Of a stretch of 50,858 nucleotides of DNA, positions 26,654-34,365 are shown in pieces (position 1 is the stretch's first letter; each line of letters opens with the position of its first letter). The position numbers and the translations under genes are program-made. Source of the DNA: Proteiniclasticum ruminis (lineage in GTDB: Bacteria > Bacillota > Clostridia > Clostridiales > Clostridiaceae); contig NZ_FOVK01000014.1 in the NCBI RefSeq assembly GCF_900115135.1, forward strand, positions 1 to 50,858, in the 5' to 3' direction. The notes below the pieces were generated by a model, which saw only the letters and a program-made list of their open reading frames with translations, was not told where the DNA came from and did no database searches.

Positions 26654-26662
26654 TGATATAAT
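26654..26662 (+). promoter_or_regulatory. Extended -10 promoter of the metallopeptidase gene
   Basis: TGATATAAT is an extended -10 (TGn followed by TATAAT), 50 bases before the start codon. No -35 match is apparent. Confidence 0.5.
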
Positions 26663-26711
26663 AGAAGGAAGAAATCATAACCTTTCATAGGTTGTACGAG
26701 GAGTGTTTTTT

Positions 26712-27566
26712 ATGAAATGGAGAAACAGGCGACAAAGTTCCAATATTGAGGACCGCCGCGGAAGAAGTGCCCCCATGGGGGGATTGGGCGGCAAGAGCAT
26801 CATGGGCGGCGGCATCGGGCTTATCCTTCTTCTTGTCTTTGCGCTGCTCGGTGGAGATCTTGGTTCCATGCTTTCCCCACAGATCACCTCTCCCGAGAAT
26901 ATTCCCTATGAAGCTTCCCAGGAGGAAGAAGACCTGGCTGATTTTGTATCCGTGGTTCTGGCAGATACAGAGGATGTCTGGACAAGCCTTTTCAGAGAGT
27001 ATAATAGAGAATACGAGAAACCCACTCTTGTTCTCTTTAACGACCGGGTGGAGTCCGCCTGCGGAGTAGCTGGTTCGTCCACTGGCCCCTTTTACTGTCC
27101 GGCCGACAAAAAGATTTATATCGACTTGAGTTTTTATAAAGAACTCAGCCAGCGCTTCGGCGCTCCGGGAGACTTCGCCATGGCGTATGTGGTAGCCCAC
27201 GAAGTGGGGCATCATGTCCAGACTCTTCTTGGCATCTCCCAGCAGGTGCAGCAGCTGCGTGGTCGGGTCAGCGAAGCTGAGTATAACGAGAATCTTGTAA
27301 GACTGGAGCTTCAGGCGGATTATCTTGCAGGCGTTTTCGCAAACTATGTCCACGGCAGAGGATATCTGGAGGAAGGCGATATTGAAGAAGCCATCAATGC
27401 AGCCAATGCCATTGGAGATGACACGCTGCAGAAAAAAGCCCAGGGCTATGTGGTACCTGACAGCTTTACCCATGGTACTTCTGCGCAGCGTATGAAGTGG
27501 TTCAGGCTGGGTTTCCAGCATGGTGATTTGGAGCATGGTGACACCTTCAACACAAACGACTTATAA
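26712..27566 (+). CDS. Neutral zinc metallopeptidase, YpfJ family
   Basis: This 284-residue protein has a short cationic N-terminus, a glycine-rich stretch and one membrane helix at about residues 34-47. The extracytoplasmic domain carries the zinc motif HEVGHH near residue 163 and the later LELQADYLAGVFA with the third ligand. CGVAGSSTGPFYCP carries the two cysteines common in the family. The C-terminal HGTSAQRMKWFRLGF is conserved in YpfJ proteins. The substrate is unknown. The ATG at 26712 has GAGGAG eight bases upstream. A strong terminator follows. Confidence 0.93.
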   Translation: MKWRNRRQSSNIEDRRGRSAPMGGLGGKSIMGGGIGLILLLVFALLGGDLGSMLSPQITSPENIPYEASQEEEDLADFVSVVLADTEDVWTSLFREYNREYEKPTLVLFNDRVESACGVAGSSTGPFYCPADKKIYIDLSFYKELSQRFGAPGDFAMAYVVAHEVGHHVQTLLGISQQVQQLRGRVSEAEYNENLVRLELQADYLAGVFANYVHGRGYLEEGDIEEAINAANAIGDDTLQKKAQGYVVPDSFTHGTSAQRMKWFRLGFQHGDLEHGDTFNTNDL

Positions 27567-27588
27567 AAATCCTTCTATATTAGAAGAA

Positions 27589-27635
27589 AGAACCCTCGGA
27601 GCAGATCCTTCATGGATGCTCCGGGGGTTCTCTCT
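27589..27635. terminator. Bidirectional intrinsic terminator
   Basis: AGAACCC-CGGAGCA (27589-27603) pairs with TGCTCCG-GGGTTCT (27617-27631) with one central mismatch. It serves the metallopeptidase gene and the convergent lipoprotein gene. Confidence 0.9.
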
Positions 27636-27648
27636 GTTAATTTATAAC

Positions 27649-28734
27649 TTACCCTTCAAAATTCACTTCTGACTCCGGACGCATGATCTGAATAAAGGTC
27701 TTCCCTGGCTGGAATGCCATTTCCTTTCCCTCTTCATCATAATACTTTGTCATGGAAGATTCGTTCTCACGGACCCAAGTTCCCTTTTTCATGGTGCCGC
27801 CAATGAAATACTCTGCTGCACCCGTTCCGATCATTTCCATATTGGTATACACCGTATCCTTCACATGGTAATGTTCCACATGCTGGACAATGATATTCTT
27901 CACAGAAATCTGTGTATTGTTTTCTTTGTCCATCATAGGTTCTCCATTGATGAAGCGGTCATATACCCCTTCCTCTTCTCGAAGCTCATAGGTGATCTTA
28001 TTGTCTGCCCGATAGGAGAGCGATACTTTTGAAGCCGGCTGACCTCCTTCCACTTCCTTGTCAAGGTAGGCAAGGGTCCTGTCCTTGGGCTCAAAGTCAT
28101 AGGCTTCTGCCATGACCAGTTCCAGATTGGTATAAGCATTGTGAGGTGCAACCCTGTCGGTGGATCTGGAGAATCCTACGGACGTGATGGTTCCATCGAG
28201 CCTCTTGGCTGTGATGCCCAGATCCTTTCTCCAGGTGTCTATGTCCTGGCCTTCCAGATTCTTGGAACCACCATAATAAATGTAGAGATAGTTCCACTCA
28301 CTCCAAAGGAACATATGCTGTTTTCGCGCACTTCTTACTGGCCCCGCCTTTTGGGGATACGTTCCATGAAAAAATGCCGTCAGCCTTGTGATGGTGCTTT
28401 CCACTTCCATTTCGTAAATGATGCCTGCTTCAGACAGTCCACTGTGCGGCCGTGCGGCTTTGGTGTTTTCCATCTGCACCATGATGACTTTTCCGTCCCC
28501 CTCATAGGGAAGTCCAGTCAATGGCGAAAGCCCAGGCACTACTTCTCCGTAATGATGGGAAAGTGTCTCTGCCGGCTCTTCTATTGGAGTTTCCACAGGC
28601 TCCTCCACAGGTTCTTCTTCAGCTGGAGTTTCCACAGGCGTTTCCGCCGGAACTTCCGGTGCCTCTTCTTTCTTACAGGAGAATAGCCCGAAGGAAAGAG
28701 ATAAAATACATAAAATAATCACTGCTTTTTTCAT
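27649..28734 (-). CDS. DUF3048 domain lipoprotein (YerB-like)
   Basis: This 361-residue protein has a lipoprotein signal with lipobox LFSC at Cys20. A low-complexity linker of repeated Pro, Glu, Val and Thr follows at about residues 26-56. The rest matches the YerB/DUF3048 family: a first domain with LTGLP, RPHSGLSEAGIIYE and GPVRSARKQH, and a second beta-rich domain with KGTW and GKTFIQI. The molecular role is unknown, but a cell-surface position is clear. It is transcribed alone, divergent from the hydrolase gene. Confidence 0.9.
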   Translation of the reverse strand: MKKAVIILCILSLSFGLFSCKKEEAPEVPAETPVETPAEEEPVEEPVETPIEEPAETLSHHYGEVVPGLSPLTGLPYEGDGKVIMVQMENTKAARPHSGLSEAGIIYEMEVESTITRLTAFFHGTYPQKAGPVRSARKQHMFLWSEWNYLYIYYGGSKNLEGQDIDTWRKDLGITAKRLDGTITSVGFSRSTDRVAPHNAYTNLELVMAEAYDFEPKDRTLAYLDKEVEGGQPASKVSLSYRADNKITYELREEEGVYDRFINGEPMMDKENNTQISVKNIIVQHVEHYHVKDTVYTNMEMIGTGAAEYFIGGTMKKGTWVRENESSMTKYYDEEGKEMAFQPGKTFIQIMRPESEVNFEG

Positions 28735-28815
28735 ATGAGTGCCCCCGTTCTGAAATCATTCTACTCTCATTCTATCACAGCACCTCGACTTAGAAGAACG
28801 AATTTTCAAAATCAT

Positions 28816-28845
28816 TTGCATTCTACCTGGTACAGTTCTTATAAT
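28816..28845 (+). promoter_or_regulatory. Promoter of the alpha/beta hydrolase gene
   Basis: TTGCAT (28816-28821) and TATAAT (28840-28845) are 18 bases apart, about 30 bases before the start codon. Confidence 0.65.
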
Positions 28846-28875
28846 GGATGTAATAAACAGGTGGAGTGTGATTGT

Positions 28876-29817
28876 ATGAGTTACCAAAAAACAGTTGAGA
28901 CCATCCCCAGCACCAATCATCTTTACAATGTCCACATTTATATCTACACGCCGAAAACCAAGCCGCGGTATATGCTTCAGATCACCCACGGCATGTGCGA
29001 ATATCTGGAGCGCTATGAACCCTTCATCCGCTACATGACCAGTAAAGGGGTTCTTGTGGCAGGCCACGACCATGCGGGTCACGGAAACAGCATCCGCACC
29101 ATGGAGGATCTTGGTTATTTCTCTAAGGATCCGTATGATCTTACCCTAGTAAAAGATCTGAAAAATGTCTCCGATCTCCTTACAGAAAGATACAGCCAGC
29201 TTCCGCACTTTATTCTTGGACACAGCATGGGCTCCTTTATGCTGCGCAAATATCTCATGAAATATGGAAGAAGCCTCAGCGGAATCTTTATCAGCGGTAC
29301 TGGTGGTGCAAACAAAGGGATCGCACCCGGAATCACCTTGGCAAAGTCCATTGCCGCTCTCAAAGGAGACACCCATAGAAGCACCCTGTATAACTCCATT
29401 TTCTTTCAAGGATTCAACAAGAACTTTAAAGACGAGGATGATGAATTCTCCTGGCTCTCCAGAGACAAGAAAGTCCGTGATGCTTACAGAAAAGATCCCA
29501 AATGCAATTTTGTTTTTACCTTAAATGCCTTCAAGGGATTTCTTGCTATTATGAAGGATGTCACCCACGAAAACTGGGCAGACAGCGTTCCCAAGGATGT
29601 CCCTTACCACCTTTTCAGCGGAAAGGAGGATCCTGTAGGCGCCTACGGAAAAGGCGTTCAGGAAACCTATGAGCGGCTTCTGGAAGCTAAAGTGAAAGAA
29701 GTTACCCTAACACTCTACGAAGGCGGACGCCATGAAATGCTCAATGAAACCAATAAAAAAGAGGTCTACGAGGACCTTTTCAAAAGGATGGAGGAAATGA
29801 TCCACGATCGGTCTTGA
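28876..29817 (+). CDS. Alpha/beta hydrolase, lysophospholipase/monoacylglycerol lipase type
   Basis: This 313-residue cytosolic hydrolase has the oxyanion stretch ITHGMCEYLERY near residue 37 and nucleophile Ser117 in GHSMGS. The acid is probably in SGKEDPVG, and the His is in GGRHEMLNE near the end. The VAGHDHAGHGNS segment is characteristic of the Hydrolase_4 (PldB-like) group, which acts on lysophospholipids or monoglycerides. The start at 28876 follows GGTGGAG. The longer frame from 28735 would read through the promoter region. It stands alone before a strong terminator. Confidence 0.9.
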   Translation: MSYQKTVETIPSTNHLYNVHIYIYTPKTKPRYMLQITHGMCEYLERYEPFIRYMTSKGVLVAGHDHAGHGNSIRTMEDLGYFSKDPYDLTLVKDLKNVSDLLTERYSQLPHFILGHSMGSFMLRKYLMKYGRSLSGIFISGTGGANKGIAPGITLAKSIAALKGDTHRSTLYNSIFFQGFNKNFKDEDDEFSWLSRDKKVRDAYRKDPKCNFVFTLNAFKGFLAIMKDVTHENWADSVPKDVPYHLFSGKEDPVGAYGKGVQETYERLLEAKVKEVTLTLYEGGRHEMLNETNKKEVYEDLFKRMEEMIHDRS

Positions 29818-29826
29818 AATCCCATT

Positions 29827-29867
29827 ATAAAACGACTGGAGCTTTTTTAATGCCCCAGTCGTTTTAT
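29827..29867. terminator. Strong intrinsic terminator
   Basis: ATAAAACGACTGG (29827-29839) and CCAGTCGTTTTAT (29855-29867) form a perfect 13-bp stem around a T-rich loop. It ends the hydrolase transcript and can act in both directions. Confidence 0.9.
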
Positions 29868-29939
29868 GTTCTGCCCTTTGAGGCTCTGGATTCAACCGCC
29901 TTTCAGAAAGCTCTGTCTATGCTCTTCTGAAAAACCCCA

Positions 29940-30011
29940 TAAAAAAATACATCCGTTGAAATCCAGTTGGGAAGCTCTTTCAGAGAACTATCCGTAGATT
30001 TCAAGGATGTA
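29940..30011 (-). terminator. Long, branched terminator of tRNA-Glu
   Basis: On the minus strand, TACATCC-TTGAAATC (30011-29997) pairs with GATTTCAA-C-GGATGTA (ending 29948), leaving one bulged C. Inside are AGTT/AACT and CTCT-gaa-AGAG stems. Seven Ts follow. The hairpin begins only eight bases after the tRNA CCA end. It is much longer than the compact terminators elsewhere in this window. Confidence 0.75.
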
Positions 30012-30018
30012 CTTGTAA

Positions 30019-30093
30019 TGGTGACCCCTAGGGGAATCGAACCCCTGATTCCAGCGTGAGAGGCTAGCGTCTTGACCGCTTGACCAAGGGGCC
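30019..30093 (-). tRNA. tRNA-Glu (CTC)
   Basis: On the minus strand, the acceptor stem GGCCCCT pairs with AGGGGTC, followed by discriminator A and an encoded CCA. The anticodon stem CTAGC/GCTGG holds loop CTCTCAC, giving anticodon CTC for glutamate. The T arm has GGTTCGATTCC. The common Glu isoacceptor in Firmicutes reads TTC, so this is the less frequent species for GAG. Confidence 0.95.
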
Positions 30094-30113
30094 ACATTCG
30101 TTATGACCTTTCA

Positions 30114-30142
30114 ATAATATCACTCACAGATGTTCAAGTCAA
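30114..30142 (-). promoter_or_regulatory. Promoter of tRNA-Glu
   Basis: On the minus strand, TTGACT (30142-30137) and TATTAT (30119-30114) are 17 bases apart, 20 bases before the tRNA 5' end. Confidence 0.8.
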
Positions 30143-30266
30143 CCACTTTTCCCACCTGTTGCACTCAAAAGATGCCTTCGATTTTGTGAATGATTTGTAA
30201 ATACTACTAACTAGTACAATATTAACCCCCGGTACACACTTTCTTAATTAATTGTACACAATCTAA

Positions 30267-30275
30267 TGATATAAC
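30267..30275 (+). promoter_or_regulatory. Extended -10 promoter of wrbA
   Basis: TGATATAAC is an extended -10 about 45 bases before wrbA. A palindrome-like TTGTACACAA lies just upstream (about 30252-30261), and TAACTAGTACAAT lies further back. Either could be a redox or quinone-sensing repressor site. Confidence 0.45.
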
Positions 30276-30319
30276 TGAAACATCGAAATATTACGGATAA
30301 AAGAAAGGGAGTTTGAAAC

Positions 30320-30925
30320 ATGAGTAAAGTTAAAGTAGCCATTATCTATTACAGCGCCACAGGAGGAAACTACCAGATGGTCCAGTGGGCAAAAGATGCA
30401 GCTGAGAAAGCAGGCGCCGAAGTAAAGGTGCTGAGAGTACAGGAGCTGGCGCCAGAATCCGCCATCGCATCCAATCCTCTTTGGAAAAAGCATTACGATG
30501 AAACCAAGGATCTCATCCCTGTAGTTACCCCTCAGGATATGGTAGATGCAGATGCCATCATCTTCTCCACACCAACCAGGTATGGAAATGTGGCTTCACA
30601 GTTCAAGCAGTATTTGGATACCCTCGGAGGCGTATGGTCCCAGGGTCTACTTGTGAACAAGACCATCACTGCCATGTCTTCTGCTATGAATGCCAACGGG
30701 GGCGTAGAAGAAACCATCCGTTCCATTTACACCTCAGCAATGCATTTTGGTGCAATCATTGTCGCACCTGGATACACAGATCCAAGCATTTATGCAGCAG
30801 GTGGAAATCCTTACGGTGCATCAGCTTCCATCATCGACGGAGAAATCAAGAACGATGTGGAAGGCGCTGTGCGACATCAGGCAAAGAGACTTGTGGATGT
30901 GACAAGACAGTTCCTCGGCAAGTAA
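30320..30925 (+). CDS. wrbA: NAD(P)H:quinone oxidoreductase WrbA
   Basis: This 201-residue flavodoxin-like FMN enzyme reduces quinones by two electrons, limiting redox cycling and oxidative damage. The FMN phosphate loop YYSATGGN (10-17), TPTRYGN and the MNANGG segment are typical of WrbA. The tetramer-type insert and overall length also fit. AGGGAG lies eight bases before the ATG. It heads a stretch of redox-stress genes followed by two glutathione peroxidases. Confidence 0.94.
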   Translation: MSKVKVAIIYYSATGGNYQMVQWAKDAAEKAGAEVKVLRVQELAPESAIASNPLWKKHYDETKDLIPVVTPQDMVDADAIIFSTPTRYGNVASQFKQYLDTLGGVWSQGLLVNKTITAMSSAMNANGGVEETIRSIYTSAMHFGAIIVAPGYTDPSIYAAGGNPYGASASIIDGEIKNDVEGAVRHQAKRLVDVTRQFLGK

Positions 30926-30943
30926 CTCCCATATATGATCACA

Positions 30944-30972
30944 GGAGAATCCTTCGGGGTTCTCTTTTTTTT
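30944..30972 (+). terminator. Intrinsic terminator of wrbA
   Basis: GGAGAATCC and GGGGTTCTC form a hairpin with loop TTC, followed by eight Ts. Confidence 0.85.
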
Positions 30973-31002
30973 ATGCTGTTTTTTCATTTTTGCCTATTTA
31001 AT

Positions 31003-31031
31003 TTGACAAAATTGAATTTTGCCATTACTAT
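31003..31031 (+). promoter_or_regulatory. Promoter of the first glutathione peroxidase gene
   Basis: TTGACA (31003-31008) and TACTAT (31026-31031) are 17 bases apart. An ACTAGT element just downstream also occurs before wrbA. Confidence 0.7.
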
Positions 31032-31067
31032 ATTACTAGTTAAATAAATAACCAAGGAGTGTAAAAA

Positions 31068-31541
31068 ATGAGCATTTATGATTTTAACGCTAAGGATATC
31101 GACGGTCAGGAAAGAGAACTGAAAGAATTTGAAGGTAAGGTGCTGCTCGTTGTCAACACCGCCAGTAAGTGTGGGTTCACTCCGCAGTTTCAAGGTCTTG
31201 AAACCCTTTATGAAAGGATGAATGGTGAAGGATTTGAGGTCCTTGGGTTTCCCTGCGGACAGTTCAACGATCAGGAACTGGAAAGTGCAGAAGGCATCAA
31301 GAACTTCTGTGAGCTGAACTACGGGGTTTCTTTCCCCATGTTTGATAAAATCGATGTGAACGGAGATGCTGCACATCCATTATTCAAACACTTGAGAAAA
31401 GAGACCAAAGGTCTCCTGGGTGATGCGGTGAAGTGGAATTTCACAAAATTCCTGGTGGACAGAAACGGAAAGGTCCTCAAGCGGTATGCCCCTCAGGTGG
31501 ATCCTCTGGATATTGAAAAAGATATACGAAAGCTTTTGTAA
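31068..31541 (+). CDS. Glutathione peroxidase family protein (first copy)
   Basis: This 157-residue thiol peroxidase reduces hydrogen and organic peroxides, in bacteria usually with thioredoxin as donor. Peroxidatic Cys35 lies in NTASKCGFTPQ, followed by GFPCGQF (where Gln completes the tetrad) and KWNFTKFLVD (Trp and Asn). No selenocysteine is used. AAGGAG precedes the ATG. By my count, about three quarters of residues match the next copy. It has its own promoter and terminator. Confidence 0.93.
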   Translation: MSIYDFNAKDIDGQERELKEFEGKVLLVVNTASKCGFTPQFQGLETLYERMNGEGFEVLGFPCGQFNDQELESAEGIKNFCELNYGVSFPMFDKIDVNGDAAHPLFKHLRKETKGLLGDAVKWNFTKFLVDRNGKVLKRYAPQVDPLDIEKDIRKLL

Positions 31542-31565
31542 CACCAATCAGCTCTCTTTGAAAAC

Positions 31566-31590
31566 AGCCTGGAAACAGGCTCTTTTCTTT
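31566..31590 (+). terminator. Terminator after the first peroxidase gene
   Basis: AGCCTG (31566-31571) and CAGGCT (31576-31581) close on a GAAA loop, followed by CTTTTCTTT. Confidence 0.65.
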
Positions 31591-31612
31591 ATTGTCTTGC
31601 ATCCAATAATAT

Positions 31613-31649
31613 TTGACAAAGCTTATTATTTGTCTTATTCTAAGAATAA
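31613..31649 (+). promoter_or_regulatory. Promoter with PerR-like box before the second peroxidase
   Basis: TTGACA (31613-31618) and TATTCT (31636-31641) are 17 bases apart. TTATTCTAAGAATAA (31635-31649) is a perfect 7-1-7 palindrome lying over the -10 box. This is the spacing of Fur/PerR boxes (TTATAATnATTATAA). Repression by a peroxide-sensing PerR-type protein would fit the peroxidase gene it controls. Confidence 0.7.
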
Positions 31650-31674
31650 TAAATAACACAGTATGAGGTGTATG

Positions 31675-32148
31675 ATGAATATCTATGACTTTACCGCAAA
31701 AGACATTGATGGTGTAGAGACTCCACTGAAGAACTTCGAAGGAGAAGTGCTTCTGATTGTAAACACTGCCAGCAAATGTGGATTTACACCGCAGTTCAAA
31801 GATCTGGAAACCATCTATGAGAAACACAAAGACCAGAAGTTCTCTGTCTTAGGCTTTCCCTGCAATCAGTTCAATCAGCAGGATCCTGGAAGTGAAGAGG
31901 GCATCAAGAATTTTTGTGAGCTGAATTATGGGGTCACTTTCCCCATGTTTTCAAAGATTGATGTGAACGGAAAATCCGCTCATCCACTTTTTGTCCATTT
32001 AAGGAAAGAAACCAAAGGACTTTTGGGCGACTCTGTCAAATGGAACTTCACTAAATTTCTCGTGGACAGAAACGGAAAGGTCCTCAGAAGATACCCACCT
32101 ACCACCAGTCCTCTGGCCATTGAAAAGGATATTGAGGAACTGTTATAA
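31675..32148 (+). CDS. Glutathione peroxidase family protein (second copy)
   Basis: This 157-residue paralog of the upstream gene keeps the full catalytic set: Cys35 in NTASKCGFTPQ, Gln in GFPCNQFN, and Trp and Asn in KWNFTKFLVD. The start at 31675 gives the same length as the first copy and proper spacing to GAGGTG. ATGs at 31663 and 31672 are too close to, or upstream of, that site. The lipoprotein gene follows after 23 bases. The separate promoter with a PerR-like box suggests that the two copies respond to different signals. Confidence 0.92.
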   Translation: MNIYDFTAKDIDGVETPLKNFEGEVLLIVNTASKCGFTPQFKDLETIYEKHKDQKFSVLGFPCNQFNQQDPGSEEGIKNFCELNYGVTFPMFSKIDVNGKSAHPLFVHLRKETKGLLGDSVKWNFTKFLVDRNGKVLRRYPPTTSPLAIEKDIEELL

Positions 32149-32171
32149 AGAATAAGGATTAGGAGATTCCC

Positions 32172-32594
32172 ATGAAAAGACCGTATTTGCTCGTATGCTT
32201 ACTGTTCTTTCTCAATTTCATGACTGCCTGCGGACATAAAGAAGGGTATATTCATCGGGAAGACGCGCTGAAAAGAGGCTATATTGTCCTGGAAGGCACC
32301 AACAGCCATAATCATGAGCGTTTTGACATGTTCCTGAAGAATGTGGACTTAAAACGGGAAGATCAGATTACCATTATCATCTATGATCTTGTTCAGAACC
32401 AGTATGTCCTCACCGTAGAATACGATGGCGAACACTATCATGCAAGCCGCTACTTTATGGATCAGAACCAGAAGAAATCCCAGGTCATTGAGAACCTTCT
32501 ATTCACACACTTAAGCTATACCTCCTCAAAGAATTATTTTCTCACCCACGAAAACAAAATCCACAGTGATCTGTGGATTTATCAGGGAAAATAA
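32172..32594 (+). CDS. Small lipoprotein, DUF4362-like
   Basis: This 140-residue protein has a lipoprotein signal with lipobox MTAC at Cys20. The rest resembles the DUF4362 family: RGYIVLEGTN, then FLKNV, REDQITIIIYD and VEYDGEHYHAS form the expected beta-rich pattern. The function is unknown. AGGAG precedes the ATG, and it follows the second peroxidase by 23 bases. It is probably in the same peroxide-responsive transcript and acts outside the membrane. Confidence 0.75.
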   Translation: MKRPYLLVCLLFFLNFMTACGHKEGYIHREDALKRGYIVLEGTNSHNHERFDMFLKNVDLKREDQITIIIYDLVQNQYVLTVEYDGEHYHASRYFMDQNQKKSQVIENLLFTHLSYTSSKNYFLTHENKIHSDLWIYQGK

Positions 32595-32628
32595 TTTTTA
32601 AACCCTACTGTTCTAGGATAAAAAACTT

Positions 32629-32775
32629 TGTTATACTATTCATAGGAAGTTCAGTATGATTCTCACTGAGCTTTTGATAACCAATACACGGACAAAAGGA
32701 ATCCCGAGGGTAACCTCAAATTGCTTTAAAGAATGGACATGACTTCTGCAATTTCATTGCAGAAGTCTTTATTTT
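32629..32775 (+). ncRNA. Candidate small structured RNA
   Basis: There is no gene here. An extended -10 (TGTTATACT, 32629-32637) is followed by hairpin AAGTTCAGT/ACTGAGCTT, a GTAA-tetraloop hairpin GAGG-GTAA-CCTC and an intrinsic terminator with T-rich tail. In the terminator, GACTTCTGCAA (32741-32751) pairs with TTGCAGAAGTC (32757-32767). AAATTGC (32718-32724) could instead pair with GCAATTT (32748-32754) and disrupt the terminator. The element would be about 130 nt. No plus-strand gene follows, so a cis riboswitch is unlikely. The terminator could simply belong to the neighbouring genes. Confidence 0.35.
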
Positions 32776-32782
32776 TGCCCTA

Positions 32783-33775
32783 TTATTCCTTATCACTGAA
32801 AAACACTTCTTTTCCAAACTTGAATGCTTCCAGAATCTCCTGGGTTTCCAGACCGTTCCGTCCGCTGTCCTCAACACTTGTTTTTCCAAGCATTGCATCG
32901 GAAATCATTGAAATCATCTCCATCTGGGAATGTTCCGGCTCTTGAAATTCAAAGATTTCAGTACCATGATCTGTGATTAATGATACCGGCTCCTGGTCCA
33001 TGATGGAAAACCGCAAGGCTCCTTTACTTCCAGCTATGGTTAGAAGATCTTCTCGTATCCCGCAGCTTGCAGTGATGTTCAAGGTTCCTTGAATGCCATT
33101 CTCAAACAAGAAGAAACCTGTGGTCACATCCTCCACAGACAATGCCTGAGAGAGATTTCCTGATTTCCCCGAAACCATAGAGGGTTCACCAAAAAGAAAC
33201 AGAAAAAGATCAATCATATGAGAGCCCACATCATAAAGGATGCCCCCGCCAGACGTCTCTTCCTGAAACAGCCAAGGCCTGTTTGGATCAAATTGAGGCA
33301 CCGGCCTCAGATAGCTGTAGGTAAAAGAGCGAACTTCTCCGATGGCACCTTCCTCCAGAAGGCTTTTGACTTTCAGAAATTTCTTCTGCGCTCTTCTGTA
33401 GTACGCTACATAAAGCTTCACTCCGTGCTCTTCACACACTTTTCTCATTTCTCTGCACTCATCACTGGTCAGCGCCATGGGCTTTTCCACATAAACATCT
33501 TTTTTATGTTCTGCCGCAAGCACTGTGTAATATTTATGCATATGGGGCGGCGTAGCAATATAAACCGCATCCACGTCCGGGTCGCGCAGCATGTCGAGAA
33601 CTTCTGTAGAATAATACGGGATTTCATGTCTTTTGGCATAGTCTTCCAGTTTCTTCTCATCTCTTCTCATGACCCACTGCATCTCGGTCTGGGGCAGTTT
33701 TCTAAATGCAGGTCCGCTTTTTCTTTCTGTTACATCTCCACATCCAATCATGCCGAACACAATCTTAACTTTCAT
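32783..33775 (-). CDS. Gfo/Idh/MocA family oxidoreductase
   Basis: This 330-residue NAD(P)-dependent sugar or polyol dehydrogenase-like protein has an N-terminal Rossmann motif (FGMIGCGDVTERK) and the cofactor/catalytic EKP motif in VYVEKPMALT. In the second domain, GGGILYDVGSHMIDL supplies the usual Asp and His. The substrate cannot be read from the sequence. The start at 33775 follows GGAGGAGA and overlaps the end of the HD-hydrolase gene by 11 bases. That coupling is functionally puzzling. Confidence 0.9.
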   Translation of the reverse strand: MKVKIVFGMIGCGDVTERKSGPAFRKLPQTEMQWVMRRDEKKLEDYAKRHEIPYYSTEVLDMLRDPDVDAVYIATPPHMHKYYTVLAAEHKKDVYVEKPMALTSDECREMRKVCEEHGVKLYVAYYRRAQKKFLKVKSLLEEGAIGEVRSFTYSYLRPVPQFDPNRPWLFQEETSGGGILYDVGSHMIDLFLFLFGEPSMVSGKSGNLSQALSVEDVTTGFFLFENGIQGTLNITASCGIREDLLTIAGSKGALRFSIMDQEPVSLITDHGTEIFEFQEPEHSQMEMISMISDAMLGKTSVEDSGRNGLETQEILEAFKFGKEVFFSDKE

Positions 33776-34244
33776 TTTTCGTCTCCTCCTCATGCTCATA
33801 GGCCTGCAGATACACCTCTGCTGCCCTGTATTTCTCCAGTCTTCTCTGGTCCTCCGCGCTGAAAGGCTCAGGAAGTCTCTCCCGATTTTGATTGTCCTTC
33901 AGATCAGAGAGTTTGACCCTACGGGAAAGAGGATTTTCTGCCAGCCTTCTGATATACTCCTCATAGTTCTCTTCATCGCTTCTTGTTAAATGAAGAACAC
34001 TGTCCACAATAGAAGAGGAGAAACCACTCTCCAAAAGATCTTCCGCTGTGAGTGCTGTGTCTTCCAGAAGATCGTGGAGAAGCGCAGTGATTCTCTCCTC
34101 CTCCGTTTTCATGTGGAGCATCACTCGGAGCACATGAAGAATATAAGGCTCTCCCCCTTTATCCAGCACACCGCTGTGATGGATTGCAGCTAAAGCTAAA
34201 GCCCGCTCAAACTCCGGCAATTTTAGAAGTTCTTCTCTTTCCAC
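33765..34244 (-). CDS. Stand-alone SpoT-like HD-domain hydrolase
   Basis: This 159-residue protein resembles the hydrolase domain of RelA/SpoT. HHSGVLDKGGEPYILHVLRV near the N-terminus, LLHDLLEDT (the HD pair) near residue 55 and KLSDLKDNQNRERL near residue 113 match the SpoT metal and substrate positions. No synthetase domain is present. It could be a small alarmone hydrolase of the Mesh1 kind that degrades (p)ppGpp, or a related phosphohydrolase. It starts with GTG, five bases after GAGGTG. Its end overlaps the oxidoreductase gene. Confidence 0.78.
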   Translation of the reverse strand: MEREELLKLPEFERALALAAIHHSGVLDKGGEPYILHVLRVMLHMKTEEERITALLHDLLEDTALTAEDLLESGFSSSIVDSVLHLTRSDEENYEEYIRRLAENPLSRRVKLSDLKDNQNRERLPEPFSAEDQRRLEKYRAAEVYLQAYEHEEETKNES

Positions 34245-34365
34245 ACTGACACCTCACTTCATTAAATCAGGAAACTACCTTATAATATAGAAAGATAGTT
34301 CTGCTTTTCCTCTAAGAACAGTATACGACAGGTTCGATGGAAACGCACAAGAAAAGGAGACTCCA

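Noticed and set aside
26685-27536. 283-residue minus-strand frame opposite the metallopeptidase gene
   Set aside because: It is nearly the full antisense of a gene with clear zinc motifs and a good start. The antisense protein shows no family features.
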